Shown here piece by piece: positions 35,058 through 43,022 of a stretch of DNA of 64,000 nt. A program made the translations under genes and the position numbers. The stretch is from Luteibacter mycovicinus (GTDB taxonomy: Bacteria; Pseudomonadota; Gammaproteobacteria; Xanthomonadales; Rhodanobacteraceae): positions 3,094,001-3,158,000 of the forward strand of contig NZ_JQNL01000001.1 in assembly GCF_000745235.1 (NCBI RefSeq), read 5' to 3'. The notes under the pieces were generated by a model. The model searched no databases. It was not told where the DNA came from and was given only the letters and a program-made list of their open reading frames with translations. Every line of letters begins with the position of its first letter. The stretch's first letter is position 1.

Positions 35058-35726
35058 TCAGAGATTCCTGAGGTCGAAGCTGATTGGGATGCGCGCCCAG
35101 GCCTGAACCTTCTGGCCGTTCTGCTGAGCCGGCTGGAAGTGCCACTTCGCCAGCACCTGATCGCGTGCCGCCTTGTCGAGCACGGGATGGCCGCTGCTGC
35201 TCTCGATCACCACGTCCAGCGGCTTACCGCTTTCGTCCACCAGTACGCGCAGGGTCACCGTGCCGTGCATGCGGCCTTGAATAGCGGCGCGCGGGTAGGT
35301 CGGCGCGGGCGCCGAGACATAAGCCAGCGTGGCCTCGACGGGCGCCGGCTGGACAGCGGGTGGTGAGACGGGAGCGACCTGAACGGGCGCCGGAGGCACC
35401 ATGGGCGCCGTTCCCTCATCCGTCGGCACCGCCGTCTGCACGGGCGGGCTTTCGACATGCCGGGTCACGGTCGTCACCGGATGGGGCGGTCTGACCGGCA
35501 ACGGCTTGAGATCGATCGGCGGCGGCGGAACCGGCGTCGGCTCCGTCAGGTGCTCGATGAGACGTATGGGTTCCTGGACGAGGGGCGCCGTGGCGATATC
35601 CGCCACCATCGGCCGCATGACGGCGATGAGCGCGGCGGCGTTGAGGGCGATCGCCGCGCTCATCGCGACGATGCGGACGGTATCCGGATGCACTCCGGCA
35701 AGGACGTGCGGACGAGCGAACGACAT
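35058..35726 (-). CDS. TonB-family energy transducer
   Basis: A 222-residue inner-membrane-anchored periplasmic protein: N-terminal span at about residues 18-40, a long Pro/Val-rich linker (65-135), and a C-terminal TonB domain with YPRAAIQGRMHGTVTLRVLVD and VLDKAARDQVLAKWHFQPA. It transmits proton-motive force to TonB-dependent receptors such as the Oar-like one at 43-46 kb. No exbB/exbD is next to it. AGGAGG lies six bases before the ATG. Confidence 0.92.
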   Translation of the reverse strand: MSFARPHVLAGVHPDTVRIVAMSAAIALNAAALIAVMRPMVADIATAPLVQEPIRLIEHLTEPTPVPPPPIDLKPLPVRPPHPVTTVTRHVESPPVQTAVPTDEGTAPMVPPAPVQVAPVSPPAVQPAPVEATLAYVSAPAPTYPRAAIQGRMHGTVTLRVLVDESGKPLDVVIESSSGHPVLDKAARDQVLAKWHFQPAQQNGQKVQAWARIPISFDLRNL

Positions 35727-35887
35727 GAGCCACCTCCTGCGATGGGGGGAAGGAGCAGCGCGGTCGGGAACACGGCCAGCGGGGACTGGCGGGGATCGTG
35801 TTCAGGTCCGATGGCAGATTAGGCAGGCTTCGCGGGAAGTTGCAATAGCGGACGTCTGGATGGCTATACCGGTTAGCGGTGACGCAA

Positions 35888-36715
35888 TCAGTGCGCTACC
35901 AGCATGGGCACATCCGACTGCATGAACAGATACCGGGTCGTCCCTCCCAGGACCATCTCCGACAGCCGCGACCGTCCCCAGGCCCCCATCACGATCAAAT
36001 CGGCCTTTTCCGCATGCGCGGTTTCGAGCAGTGCGGGACCCGGCGATGGACGTGCACCTTCATCGAGACGCCGCACCTCGGCCTTCACCCCGTGCGTGTC
36101 GAGCCAGCCACAGATGTCGGTGTCGGGCAACGCGCAGGTCCCGAGGTCTTCATCGCGGCTGCCGTCGATGACGGTTACGCGTGCGGCCTTGCGCAGCAGG
36201 GGCAACGACGATCGCACCGCCAGTGCCGATTCGCGACTGCCGCTCCAGGCGATCAGCACGTGCTCCCCCAGCGTTTCCACCGGCGCCGCCTCGGGGACCA
36301 CCAGCACGCCACGACTGGAACCGAACACCGTGCGCGAGACGATACCGAAACCCACCGGCGCATCGCCACGCATCGTCGAAGAACGCTCCATCACCAGCAG
36401 GTCGTAACCCGCCGCCGCGTGCGTAAGCAGGGTGACCGTGTCGCCGTTGCCGACGCGCCAGTTTCCCTTCAGACCGCGGGCTGCCATGAGCGTCGCCCAG
36501 TCGCCCGACACCGCTTTTGCATCGGTGGCGCGCTGGCGCACCGCGTCCAGCTGCATCGGTACGGCTTCCGGCACCGTGAAGGCGGCGGCGGGAAGGTCGA
36601 CCACGTGCAGCGCGTCGAGCCGTGAACCGATTCGTGCCGCCAGACTGAGGGCCGCACGCAGGCCGGCGCCTTGCGGCGGAAGTCGGGCGATATGCACGAG
36701 CAGTTCGAGGGTCAT
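35888..36715 (-). CDS. Tandem universal stress protein
   Basis: A 275-residue protein of two UspA-like domains. The second is clearest, ending GAWGRSRLSEMVLGGTTRYL and MQSDVPMLV, the ATP-binding signature of the family. The first (MTLELLVHIARLP..., LLVMERSS) is more divergent. Cytoplasmic. The ATG at 36715 gives the canonical N-terminal strand; the frame remains open far upstream over the hemolysin III gene, which is shadow. Divergent from the hemolysin III gene. Confidence 0.88.
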   Translation of the reverse strand: MTLELLVHIARLPPQGAGLRAALSLAARIGSRLDALHVVDLPAAAFTVPEAVPMQLDAVRQRATDAKAVSGDWATLMAARGLKGNWRVGNGDTVTLLTHAAAGYDLLVMERSSTMRGDAPVGFGIVSRTVFGSSRGVLVVPEAAPVETLGEHVLIAWSGSRESALAVRSSLPLLRKAARVTVIDGSRDEDLGTCALPDTDICGWLDTHGVKAEVRRLDEGARPSPGPALLETAHAEKADLIVMGAWGRSRLSEMVLGGTTRYLFMQSDVPMLVAH

Positions 36716-36826
36716 GGCCCATGGAACAACGACGGGGGCGGTGCGGTCAATGTCCCAGTTGCGACCTTTTCTCAATAACGCCCCGGATCGGTTACCCTCG
36801 GGGTTCGACGTATTCCGGAAAAGCCC

Positions 36827-37492
36827 ATGTCCTTCGACAGCGCAGAGCCGCGCTATCCCCTCGGTGAAGAAGTCGCCAGCAGCGTGATCCACGCGATCGG
36901 GCTCGTGCTCAGCATCGCGGGGCTTGCCGTGCTCGTGGCGTTCTCGGCCATGTACGGCGGCACGCGGGCCGTGGTGGCCAGCTCGGTATTCGGTGGCTCC
37001 CTGATCCTGCTTTACGCGGCGTCCACGCTGTATCACGCGATCCCAGGTTCGATGGCGAAGCGCGTCCTGCGCACCTGCGACCACATCGCGATTTTCCTGC
37101 TGATCGCCGGCACGTACACCCCGTTTACGTTATTGGCGCTCCCGGGTGCCTGGGGTTGGGGGCTGTTGGTGACGATCTGGAGCGTCGCGATCATCGGCAG
37201 TCTCGCCGAGCTCGGTCTGCTGAAACGCTATCGGAAGGCGGCCGTCGCGATGTACGTGGCGATGGGCTGGGTGGCCGTGGTGGCGATCGAACCGCTGCGT
37301 GCCAATGTGCCGACAGGCGGCCTTCTGCTGCTTCTGGCCGGCGGCCTCTGCTACACCGGCGGCGTGCCGTTCTACATGGCGCGGAAGATGCCGTACCACC
37401 ATGCGATCTGGCACGTGTTCGTGCTCGCTGGCAGTGTGCTGCACTACCTGGCGATCCTGCTTTATGTGATTCCGGATGCCCCGGGGCATTGA
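36827..37492 (+). CDS. Hemolysin III family (YqfA/PAQR-like) membrane protein
   Basis: A 221-residue protein with seven hydrophobic spans and the family signature residues ASTLYHAIPG, CDHIAIFLLIAGTYTPFTL and PYHHAIWHVFVLAGSVLHY, whose histidines form a metal site in PAQR proteins. Despite the family name, the function in most bacteria is envelope or lipid homeostasis, not haemolysis. GGAAAAG lies upstream. A REP pair follows the stop. Confidence 0.9.
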   Translation: MSFDSAEPRYPLGEEVASSVIHAIGLVLSIAGLAVLVAFSAMYGGTRAVVASSVFGGSLILLYAASTLYHAIPGSMAKRVLRTCDHIAIFLLIAGTYTPFTLLALPGAWGWGLLVTIWSVAIIGSLAELGLLKRYRKAAVAMYVAMGWVAVVAIEPLRANVPTGGLLLLLAGGLCYTGGVPFYMARKMPYHHAIWHVFVLAGSVLHYLAILLYVIPDAPGH

Positions 37493-37510
37493 ACGGTCCC
37501 GGCCGCCGAT

Positions 37511-37570
37511 CTGTAGGAGCGCGCCTCGCGTGCGACACCAAAACATCGCGCGCAAGGCGCGCTCCTACAG
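37511..37570. repeat. REP-like inverted pair (copies 11 and 12)
   Basis: CTGTAGGAGCGCGCCTCGCG (37511 on) and its inverse, ending AGGCGCGCTCCTACAG (37570), form a stem with a loop of under 10 bases between convergent genes. This probably doubles as a transcription barrier. Confidence 0.85.
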
Positions 37571-37591
37571 GTAGTTACCGCCTTGCGGCGG

Positions 37592-39358
37592 TCATTTTTT
37601 ATTCAATACGGCCGGCACGAACCGCGTACGCACGGCGTCAGCCAGCAGGTCTGGCGGCAACAGTCCCTGCGCGATCAGGAAATCATTGAAGGCCTTGCGG
37701 TCGAACTTGTCGCCCAGCTTCGTCTGCGTCTCCGCGCGCAACTGCAGGATGCGCGTATAGCCGTAGAAATAAGCCGTCGCCTGCCCCGGTGAATTGAGCG
37801 TGTAACGATCAAGCTCCTGCCGGGCCATCGGTTCGGACAAGCCGACGTCGTGCACGAGGATGTCGTGCGCACGATCGCGCGACACCAGGCCCAGGTTGAG
37901 CATCGGATCCAGGAACGCCCGCGCCGCACGCAACAGGCGGAACTGCAGCGCGATGAACTGACCCGCCGGCGGCTCGTACGGCATCATCTCCGCTTCGGAA
38001 TACAGCGCCCAGCCCTCGACGTTGACGCTGTTGAAGGCGAACATGCTGCGCGTCAGCGATACACCCTGTTCCACCATCGCGGCGAACTGCAGCTCGTGGC
38101 CTGGCCGTCCTTCATGCGCGGTGAGCGTCCATGCCGCCGCCTCGAAGGTGAAGTCGTCGTAGGTCTGCGTCGCGTCGCCGTCGGCCGGTGGGTTGCCGGT
38201 GGTCAGCACGAAGGTGCCACGCTGGCCGGTATTGCCGACGAAGGGCGGCGGATCCATGTGCGGTGCGGGTGTGCGCGCATTCTCCGCTTCGGAGGCGACG
38301 CGCATCGCCATCTGGCGCTTCGGCAATTCGACGATGCGCTGCGTGCGAATGGTGTTTTCGATCTTGCCCAGTACCTCGTGATACACCGGCTCGACCTTGT
38401 CCTTCGCCAGCTGCTTTTTCTTCAGCGCTTTCAGTACGTCGCGGTAGTCGCCATCGGGAAGACCCTCGGCTTTGGCGACGACGGGCGCCAGCATCTGCAG
38501 CGCATACGTGGTCTCCATGAATTCCAGCTGCGCGCGGCCGATCAGGTCGCGCGGGGCGATGTCGAGCCCGACCTGCCTGAGGTTGTACGCATAAAGCGGC
38601 TCGGGCAGGCGGAAGTCGGTACGCGCGCGAGGCAGCACCGTCTTCTTCACCCACGCGTTGTACTGCTTCAGCTGCGCGTCGAGCTTGTTCATCGCCTCGT
38701 CGCTGCCGGCGACTTTCTTCTCCGCGAACAGCTTGCGGATGCCGTCGACATAGCGCTGCGTGTTGCCCAGCTTCTGTTCGACATCGGCCTTGACCGGACC
38801 GAGCAGGCCCTTTTCGCCCAGGCGCTCCGTCGTGCGTGCCCTGGCCTGGTCGACCAGTGGCGTGCAACCGGCCGCCATGCCGACATAGCACTTCAGCCGC
38901 CCCAGCGCGGCCTGATTCTGCTCCGGGGTGCTCTGCGCGTTCAGCAGAGAGAACTCACCGCTGAAGATCATCTGCCCGGCGTCGAACCAGGGCAGCAGAT
39001 ACTTGTCGTTGAGATCGATACCCTCGATGTTGCCGTCGATCTGCTTGGCCAGGATCTGCAGGTCCTGGCTGACGTTGGGGTCCTTCTCCTCGGCGAGGCG
39101 TCTGGCGACCTGCTGACGCACCTCGACCAGCGCGGCACGCTGGCGCTTGTCCACGTCGGGCCCGAGATCGGCGGTCTTCTCGTCGTAGCCTTTCAGGCCG
39201 ATGTCCGTGGCGGACTCGGGGCTGAAGCGGGCGGTGAGGTCCAGCAGCGGTTGGGCATCGGCGTTGCTGCGCGCGATCCAGGCCGGCGGCGCGGTTTCGG
39301 CGTGAAGGGTGCCGACCGCGAACGTGATCGCGGCCGCTAGGGTCAGTCGTCTGAACAT
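37592..39358 (-). CDS. DUF885-family exported hydrolase/peptidase-like protein
   Basis: A 588-residue protein with a signal peptide (residues 1-20, GTLHA) and the DUF885 domain spanning the rest. The key motif is TAHEGRPGHELQ, a histidine/glutamate zinc-like site, followed by EGWALYSEAEMMPYEP and the C-terminal YTLNSPGQATAYFYGY segment. The family is regarded as metallo-carboxypeptidase-like; direct activity is not shown for most members. GGGGAG precedes the ATG. The frame stays open upstream but without support. Confidence 0.87.
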   Translation of the reverse strand: MFRRLTLAAAITFAVGTLHAETAPPAWIARSNADAQPLLDLTARFSPESATDIGLKGYDEKTADLGPDVDKRQRAALVEVRQQVARRLAEEKDPNVSQDLQILAKQIDGNIEGIDLNDKYLLPWFDAGQMIFSGEFSLLNAQSTPEQNQAALGRLKCYVGMAAGCTPLVDQARARTTERLGEKGLLGPVKADVEQKLGNTQRYVDGIRKLFAEKKVAGSDEAMNKLDAQLKQYNAWVKKTVLPRARTDFRLPEPLYAYNLRQVGLDIAPRDLIGRAQLEFMETTYALQMLAPVVAKAEGLPDGDYRDVLKALKKKQLAKDKVEPVYHEVLGKIENTIRTQRIVELPKRQMAMRVASEAENARTPAPHMDPPPFVGNTGQRGTFVLTTGNPPADGDATQTYDDFTFEAAAWTLTAHEGRPGHELQFAAMVEQGVSLTRSMFAFNSVNVEGWALYSEAEMMPYEPPAGQFIALQFRLLRAARAFLDPMLNLGLVSRDRAHDILVHDVGLSEPMARQELDRYTLNSPGQATAYFYGYTRILQLRAETQTKLGDKFDRKAFNDFLIAQGLLPPDLLADAVRTRFVPAVLNKK

Positions 39359-39429
39359 GCGTGTCTCCCCGGTGAAGTCCGGCGAGACTAGCCTTTGCGG
39401 GTCGGGGCCGCCAATGTGCCTTTCGGCGG

Positions 39430-39912
39430 TCAGCTGAAGAGCAGGGCGAGGGCAGCCATTCCCAGCATCAGAAACGACAGCACGGCCTTGGCGATGATGC
39501 CCAGCAACATGCCGAACCAGGTGCTGACACCGACATGGGCCGAGCGCAGCACGCTCTTGCCCGACCACAACTCGCCCGCCACGGCGCCCAGAAAGGGGCC
39601 AAGCAGCAAGCCGGGCAGGCCGAAAAACATCCCGACGGTCGTGCCGATGCCCGCGCCCCACAAGGCGCGCGGACTGGCGCCGATTTTCTTTGCCCCCAGC
39701 GAGGCGGAGACGAAGTCCAGCGCGACCCCCACAGCGCCGACGATGCCGATCGCCACCAGCCAGCCCCCGCCCAGGTGCTGGTAATCGTCCACGGCGGCGG
39801 CGAGCCAGATGCCGCCGAAGATCATGGGGATGCCAGGCAGGATCGGCAGCACCGCGCCCGCCACGCCCCCAACGATCAGGGCGGCGGCGAGCAGGTAGAG
39901 GAACAGGTCCAT
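39430..39912 (-). CDS. DUF456-family membrane protein
   Basis: A 160-residue protein with four hydrophobic spans, including GAVLPILPGIPMIFGGIWLAA and a glycine-rich GLPGLLLGPFLGAVAGEL stretch, which are the two conserved repeats of DUF456. Function unknown. Its ATG overlaps the stop of the upstream RsiV-like gene by one base, so the two form one operon. Confidence 0.87.
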   Translation of the reverse strand: MDLFLYLLAAALIVGGVAGAVLPILPGIPMIFGGIWLAAAVDDYQHLGGGWLVAIGIVGAVGVALDFVSASLGAKKIGASPRALWGAGIGTTVGMFFGLPGLLLGPFLGAVAGELWSGKSVLRSAHVGVSTWFGMLLGIIAKAVLSFLMLGMAALALLFS

Positions 39913-40682
39913 CAGCGGAAAGCCTCTCTGTATTCGGGTTTCAGATAGGCCGAAAACGCGTCGCTGGATACATCGATCGCCTGTGGCCCTGCCGAATACG
40001 GCGCGACCTGATACGGCGGGAAGATGAAGGTCAGCCCGTGCACCTTGTCGTCGGGCCCCGTGAGGAGGGTGAACACGCGGTAGTGATCCTTGTCCGGCGC
40101 CGTACCCGCGTCGATCTGCTGGCTGTCCGAAGACAGCGGGTCGTCCTGATCGTCCAGCGCGGTCAGCAGCTGGCGCCGGGCCTCGGTGGCGAATGCGCCC
40201 TCCGCCGCGTGCGCATCGTCGAACAGCTCGCGAATGCCCACGACGCGCCGCTTCCGCAGGTCGTAGGTGAAGCTGTCGACGATGGGCGCGGGGTGAGCGC
40301 CGCCGGTGAAGGCGGAGCCGTCGACCTGCACGTTGATGAAGCGATCGGTGCGAGCCGCGACCGCGATGTCCAGGTTGAGGTCCCAGGGCAGCTCTTTCGC
40401 CTGCTCGCGGGCACCCGGGGCATCCAGGCTGTCGAGGAAGGCGCGTTTCTGCCGCTCCACGTAGCGCTCGATCGTGGCGCGCAAGGGCGCGGCCGACGTA
40501 GGCAGCTGGGGAAGTTTCACTTCCATCGTGTAGAGGCCTTCCTGGCTGGATTGGGTATCCTTGTGCGCGGTCGCTCTGGATGGCGATGGCATCTTCCCGA
40601 CGTTCGAACGGTCCGCGCCATCCTGGCAGGCGGCGAGTCCGACGGCGACAAGACACAGCGACAGGATGTGTCGCGACAACAT
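39912..40682 (-). CDS. RsiV/DUF3298-type lipoprotein
   Basis: A 256-residue protein. The lipobox-like leader LVAVGLAACQ suggests acylation at Cys20 and anchoring to a membrane. A DUF4163/DUF3298 fold follows, with FINVQVDGSAFTGGAHPAP and a C-terminal FIFPPYQVAPYSAGPQ, the exact signature of the RsiV C-terminal domain. RsiV binds lysozyme in Bacillus; a lipoprotein form without an anti-sigma segment is common in Gram-negatives and is not proven to do so. The ATG at 40682 is chosen to start the leader. Divergent from the kinase-like gene. Confidence 0.87.
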   Translation of the reverse strand: MLSRHILSLCLVAVGLAACQDGADRSNVGKMPSPSRATAHKDTQSSQEGLYTMEVKLPQLPTSAAPLRATIERYVERQKRAFLDSLDAPGAREQAKELPWDLNLDIAVAARTDRFINVQVDGSAFTGGAHPAPIVDSFTYDLRKRRVVGIRELFDDAHAAEGAFATEARRQLLTALDDQDDPLSSDSQQIDAGTAPDKDHYRVFTLLTGPDDKVHGLTFIFPPYQVAPYSAGPQAIDVSSDAFSAYLKPEYREAFR

Positions 40683-40765
40683 TCGGCATTCTCTCCCTGC
40701 GAGAATCGTCATCTTAGCGTAGCTGCCGCGCAGCGCAGAGCGCGTCAACGAATCGAAGGAAGGGC

Positions 40766-41428
40766 GTGCATAGCGCAACGACGGAAATTGTCACCCTGCT
40801 CAAGGCTGACGAACTCGGCCGCATCGAGCGCGTGGAACGCGACGGTGTCGTTCTTATCCGCCGCGACATCGCTGCCGCACGCTGGTGGGCGCGCTGGTTC
40901 GCACGCCGCGCCGCCGCGCGCGAGGCGCGGGCGCTGCTGCGCCTGGACGGTATCGACGGCGTGCCACGGCTACTCGCGTGGAATGGCCGGATGCTCGAGC
41001 GCAGCTACATGGCGGGACAGCCGATGCAGCTGGGCCGGCCGCTGGACCCCGCCTACTACACACGGGCCCTTCGCCTGCTGGCCGCACTGCACCGTCGCGG
41101 CATCGTCCACAACGATCTCGCCAAGGAGCCGAACTGGCTGGTGCGCGAGGACGGCACGCCCGGTCTGGTGGATTTCCAGATTGCCTGGACGCGTGGCCGG
41201 CGTGGTTCGCTGTTCCGCCTGCTGGCGCGGGAAGACCTGCGCCACCTGCTCAAACACAAGCGAACCTATGCCCCGGACCGCCTGTCAGCGCGCCAGCAGG
41301 CCATCCTGGCCCAGCCGGCACCGCATTCACGCCTGTGGCGGGCCACCGGCAAACGTCTCTACAAACTCATCGCCCGCCGCATCTTCGGCTACTGGGACAA
41401 CGAAGGCCAGGGCCGTATACGCAAGTAG
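40766..41428 (+). CDS. Small RIO/KdkA-like serine kinase
   Basis: A 220-residue soluble kinase-fold protein. Catalytic-loop motif HNDLAKEPNWL (Asp near residue 115) and metal motif VDFQIAW are present; the N-terminal lobe is short with a Lys/Arg-rich strand. It resembles KdkA/WaaP-type and RIO kinases that phosphorylate lipopolysaccharide core sugars or proteins; the substrate is unknown. The GTG start has AAGGAAGG upstream. The TAG stop is the first part of a REP-like repeat. Confidence 0.82.
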   Translation: MHSATTEIVTLLKADELGRIERVERDGVVLIRRDIAAARWWARWFARRAAAREARALLRLDGIDGVPRLLAWNGRMLERSYMAGQPMQLGRPLDPAYYTRALRLLAALHRRGIVHNDLAKEPNWLVREDGTPGLVDFQIAWTRGRRGSLFRLLAREDLRHLLKHKRTYAPDRLSARQQAILAQPAPHSRLWRATGKRLYKLIARRIFGYWDNEGQGRIRK

Positions 41429-41450
41429 GAGCGCGCCCCGCGCGCGAAAA
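41425..41450 (+). repeat. REP-like repeat, copy 13
   Basis: GTAGGAGCGCGCCCCGCGCG followed by CGAAAA. Its TAG (41426-41428) ends the kinase gene. Confidence 0.85.
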
Positions 41451-41498
41451 GCCAACGCAGCGAAGACGCCGCACCCCCCCACTCCTCGAAACGCTCCG

Positions 41499-42275
41499 TT
41501 ACTTCTCCACAAACGCCCGCTCGATCACGTAATCCCCCGGCTCCCGCGTCCGCGGCGACGCCTGAAAGCCCTCGCCATCCAGCAACACGCAGATGTCTTC
41601 CAGCATCGAGGGACTACCGCAAAGCATCACGCGGTCTTCGGCCGGATTGATCTGCGGCAGGCCGGTCGTCCGGGCCATCTCACCGTCGGCGATCGCGTCG
41701 GTGATGCGTCCCCGGTTCCGGAATGCTTCACGGGTCACCGTCGGGTAGTAGATGAGCTTCTCGCGCACCAGGTCGCCCAGGTACTCGTGCTTCGGCAGCT
41801 CGTTCTCGATGTAGTCGGAGTAGGCCAGGTCGTTGACGTGACGCACGCCGTGGGCCAGCACGATCGTGTCGAAGCGCTCGTAGGTCTCCGGATCCCGGAT
41901 GATCGACATGAACGGCGCCAGGCCCGTGCCGGTGCCCAGCAGGTAGAGACGCTTGCCCGGCTTCAGATCGTTCAGCACCAGCGTGCCCGTGGGCTTGCGG
42001 CTCACGATGACCGGATCGCCGGGCTTCAGGTGCTGCAGCCGTGAGGTCAGCGGGCCGTCCTGCACCTTGATGCTGAAGAACTCCAGATGCTCTTCGTAAT
42101 GCGCGCTGGCGATGGAATAGGCGCGCATCAGCGGCCGCCCGTCCACTTCCAGGCCGATCATCACGAAGTGACCGCTTTCGAAGCGGAAACCCGGGTCCCG
42201 CGTGGTGCGGAAGCTGAAAAGGGTGTCGTTCCAGTGATGCACGTCGATCACGTGCTCGGTCGCCAGTGCCACCAT
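41499..42275 (-). CDS. fpr: Ferredoxin-NADP(+) reductase
   Basis: A 258-residue FAD enzyme that exchanges electrons between NADPH and ferredoxin/flavodoxin. FAD site RAYSIASAHYEEHLEFFSI, NADP site LLGTGTGLAPFMSIIRDPE and the C-terminal FVEK tail match the bacterial subclass-I (Azotobacter/Pseudomonas FPR) enzymes. Length is as usual. The ATG at 42275 directly opens the first strand; the GC-rich 250 bases upstream hold no gene I can support. Confidence 0.94.
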   Translation of the reverse strand: MVALATEHVIDVHHWNDTLFSFRTTRDPGFRFESGHFVMIGLEVDGRPLMRAYSIASAHYEEHLEFFSIKVQDGPLTSRLQHLKPGDPVIVSRKPTGTLVLNDLKPGKRLYLLGTGTGLAPFMSIIRDPETYERFDTIVLAHGVRHVNDLAYSDYIENELPKHEYLGDLVREKLIYYPTVTREAFRNRGRITDAIADGEMARTTGLPQINPAEDRVMLCGSPSMLEDICVLLDGEGFQASPRTREPGDYVIERAFVEK

Positions 42276-42531
42276 GGTGCGTTGAACCTCGGTAAAGACA
42301 AGAAGGGACGGAGCCTCCGCGCCGTGCGCGGGAGCCCTTGGGGGTTCTTGGCTGGGGAAGCGGCCCGCCGGGCCGCGCTGCCTCGCGCGACGCGTCGCAC
42401 CCTACATCGGCTGCGCGCTCATGGACGTAAGGATACGGCATTCCGCCACAGGCCGCTTCGGGCGGGGCCGGGCGCTGGCCTTTAAGCTTCCGCTAAGATG
42501 CTCAGTCTGTAGGCGCCCCAAGGAAACCATC

Positions 42532-42924
42532 GTGACGAAACCCGCCTATGCCCCCGGCCAGGCCTGGACCTACCGGACCCGTCCCGGCGAGGAAGATTCC
42601 CGTGTAGCGATTCGCAAGATCGACCACGAGCCGGAAGACGGCGAGGTTTTCCATGTTTCCATCCTCGGCGTGAAGCTGCGCAACCATCGCGTACCCGGCG
42701 GCCTGCAGCCGGCGATGAACCACGCCGCCGTGTCCCGCGCCACGCTGGACGCCAGTCTGCTCACCACCGACGGTCCCGCCGACGCCGATGAAGGCTGGCG
42801 AGACGGCTACGCCGTGTGGCGCCAGGCCTATGACAACGGCGACGCGGGCATATTCGACCTGCCGGTTCCCGAGATTCTGGGCTACATCGAGATGGTGGTG
42901 GCGGCCTCGGGCGAGGCCCGCTGA
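42532..42924 (+). CDS. Small hypothetical cytoplasmic protein
   Basis: A 130-residue acidic protein (opening TKPAYAPGQAWTYRTRPGEEDSRV in two halves at residues 2-25, and later GWRDGYAVWRQAYDNGDAGI). Similar short proteins occur as conserved hypotheticals, but I do not know a name. The GTG at 42532 has AAGGAA upstream; the frame is open a further 37 codons with no site. A strong minus-strand terminator follows immediately. Confidence 0.68.
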   Translation: MTKPAYAPGQAWTYRTRPGEEDSRVAIRKIDHEPEDGEVFHVSILGVKLRNHRVPGGLQPAMNHAAVSRATLDASLLTTDGPADADEGWRDGYAVWRQAYDNGDAGIFDLPVPEILGYIEMVVAASGEAR

Positions 42925-42926
42925 GC

Positions 42927-42989
42927 AAAAAAAGAGCGCCCGATCCCCGGACATCGGCCGGGGAGGTGCCGGTGTCCGGGAAGGGGCGC
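42927..42989 (-). terminator. Intrinsic terminator of the TonB-dependent receptor gene
   Basis: Nested stem: outer GCGCCC/GGGCGC (42936-42941 with 42984-42989) and inner CCCGGACA/TGTCCGGG (42946-42953 with 42973-42980). On the minus strand it is followed by seven T residues. Confidence 0.82.
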
Positions 42990-43022
42990 AAGAGTTGCAC
43001 AGGGATCTGGGTTTACGCTTTC

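Noticed and set aside
36827..37492. Hemolysin III as a virulence haemolysin
   Set aside because: The family is a widespread PAQR-like membrane protein; the name is historical.
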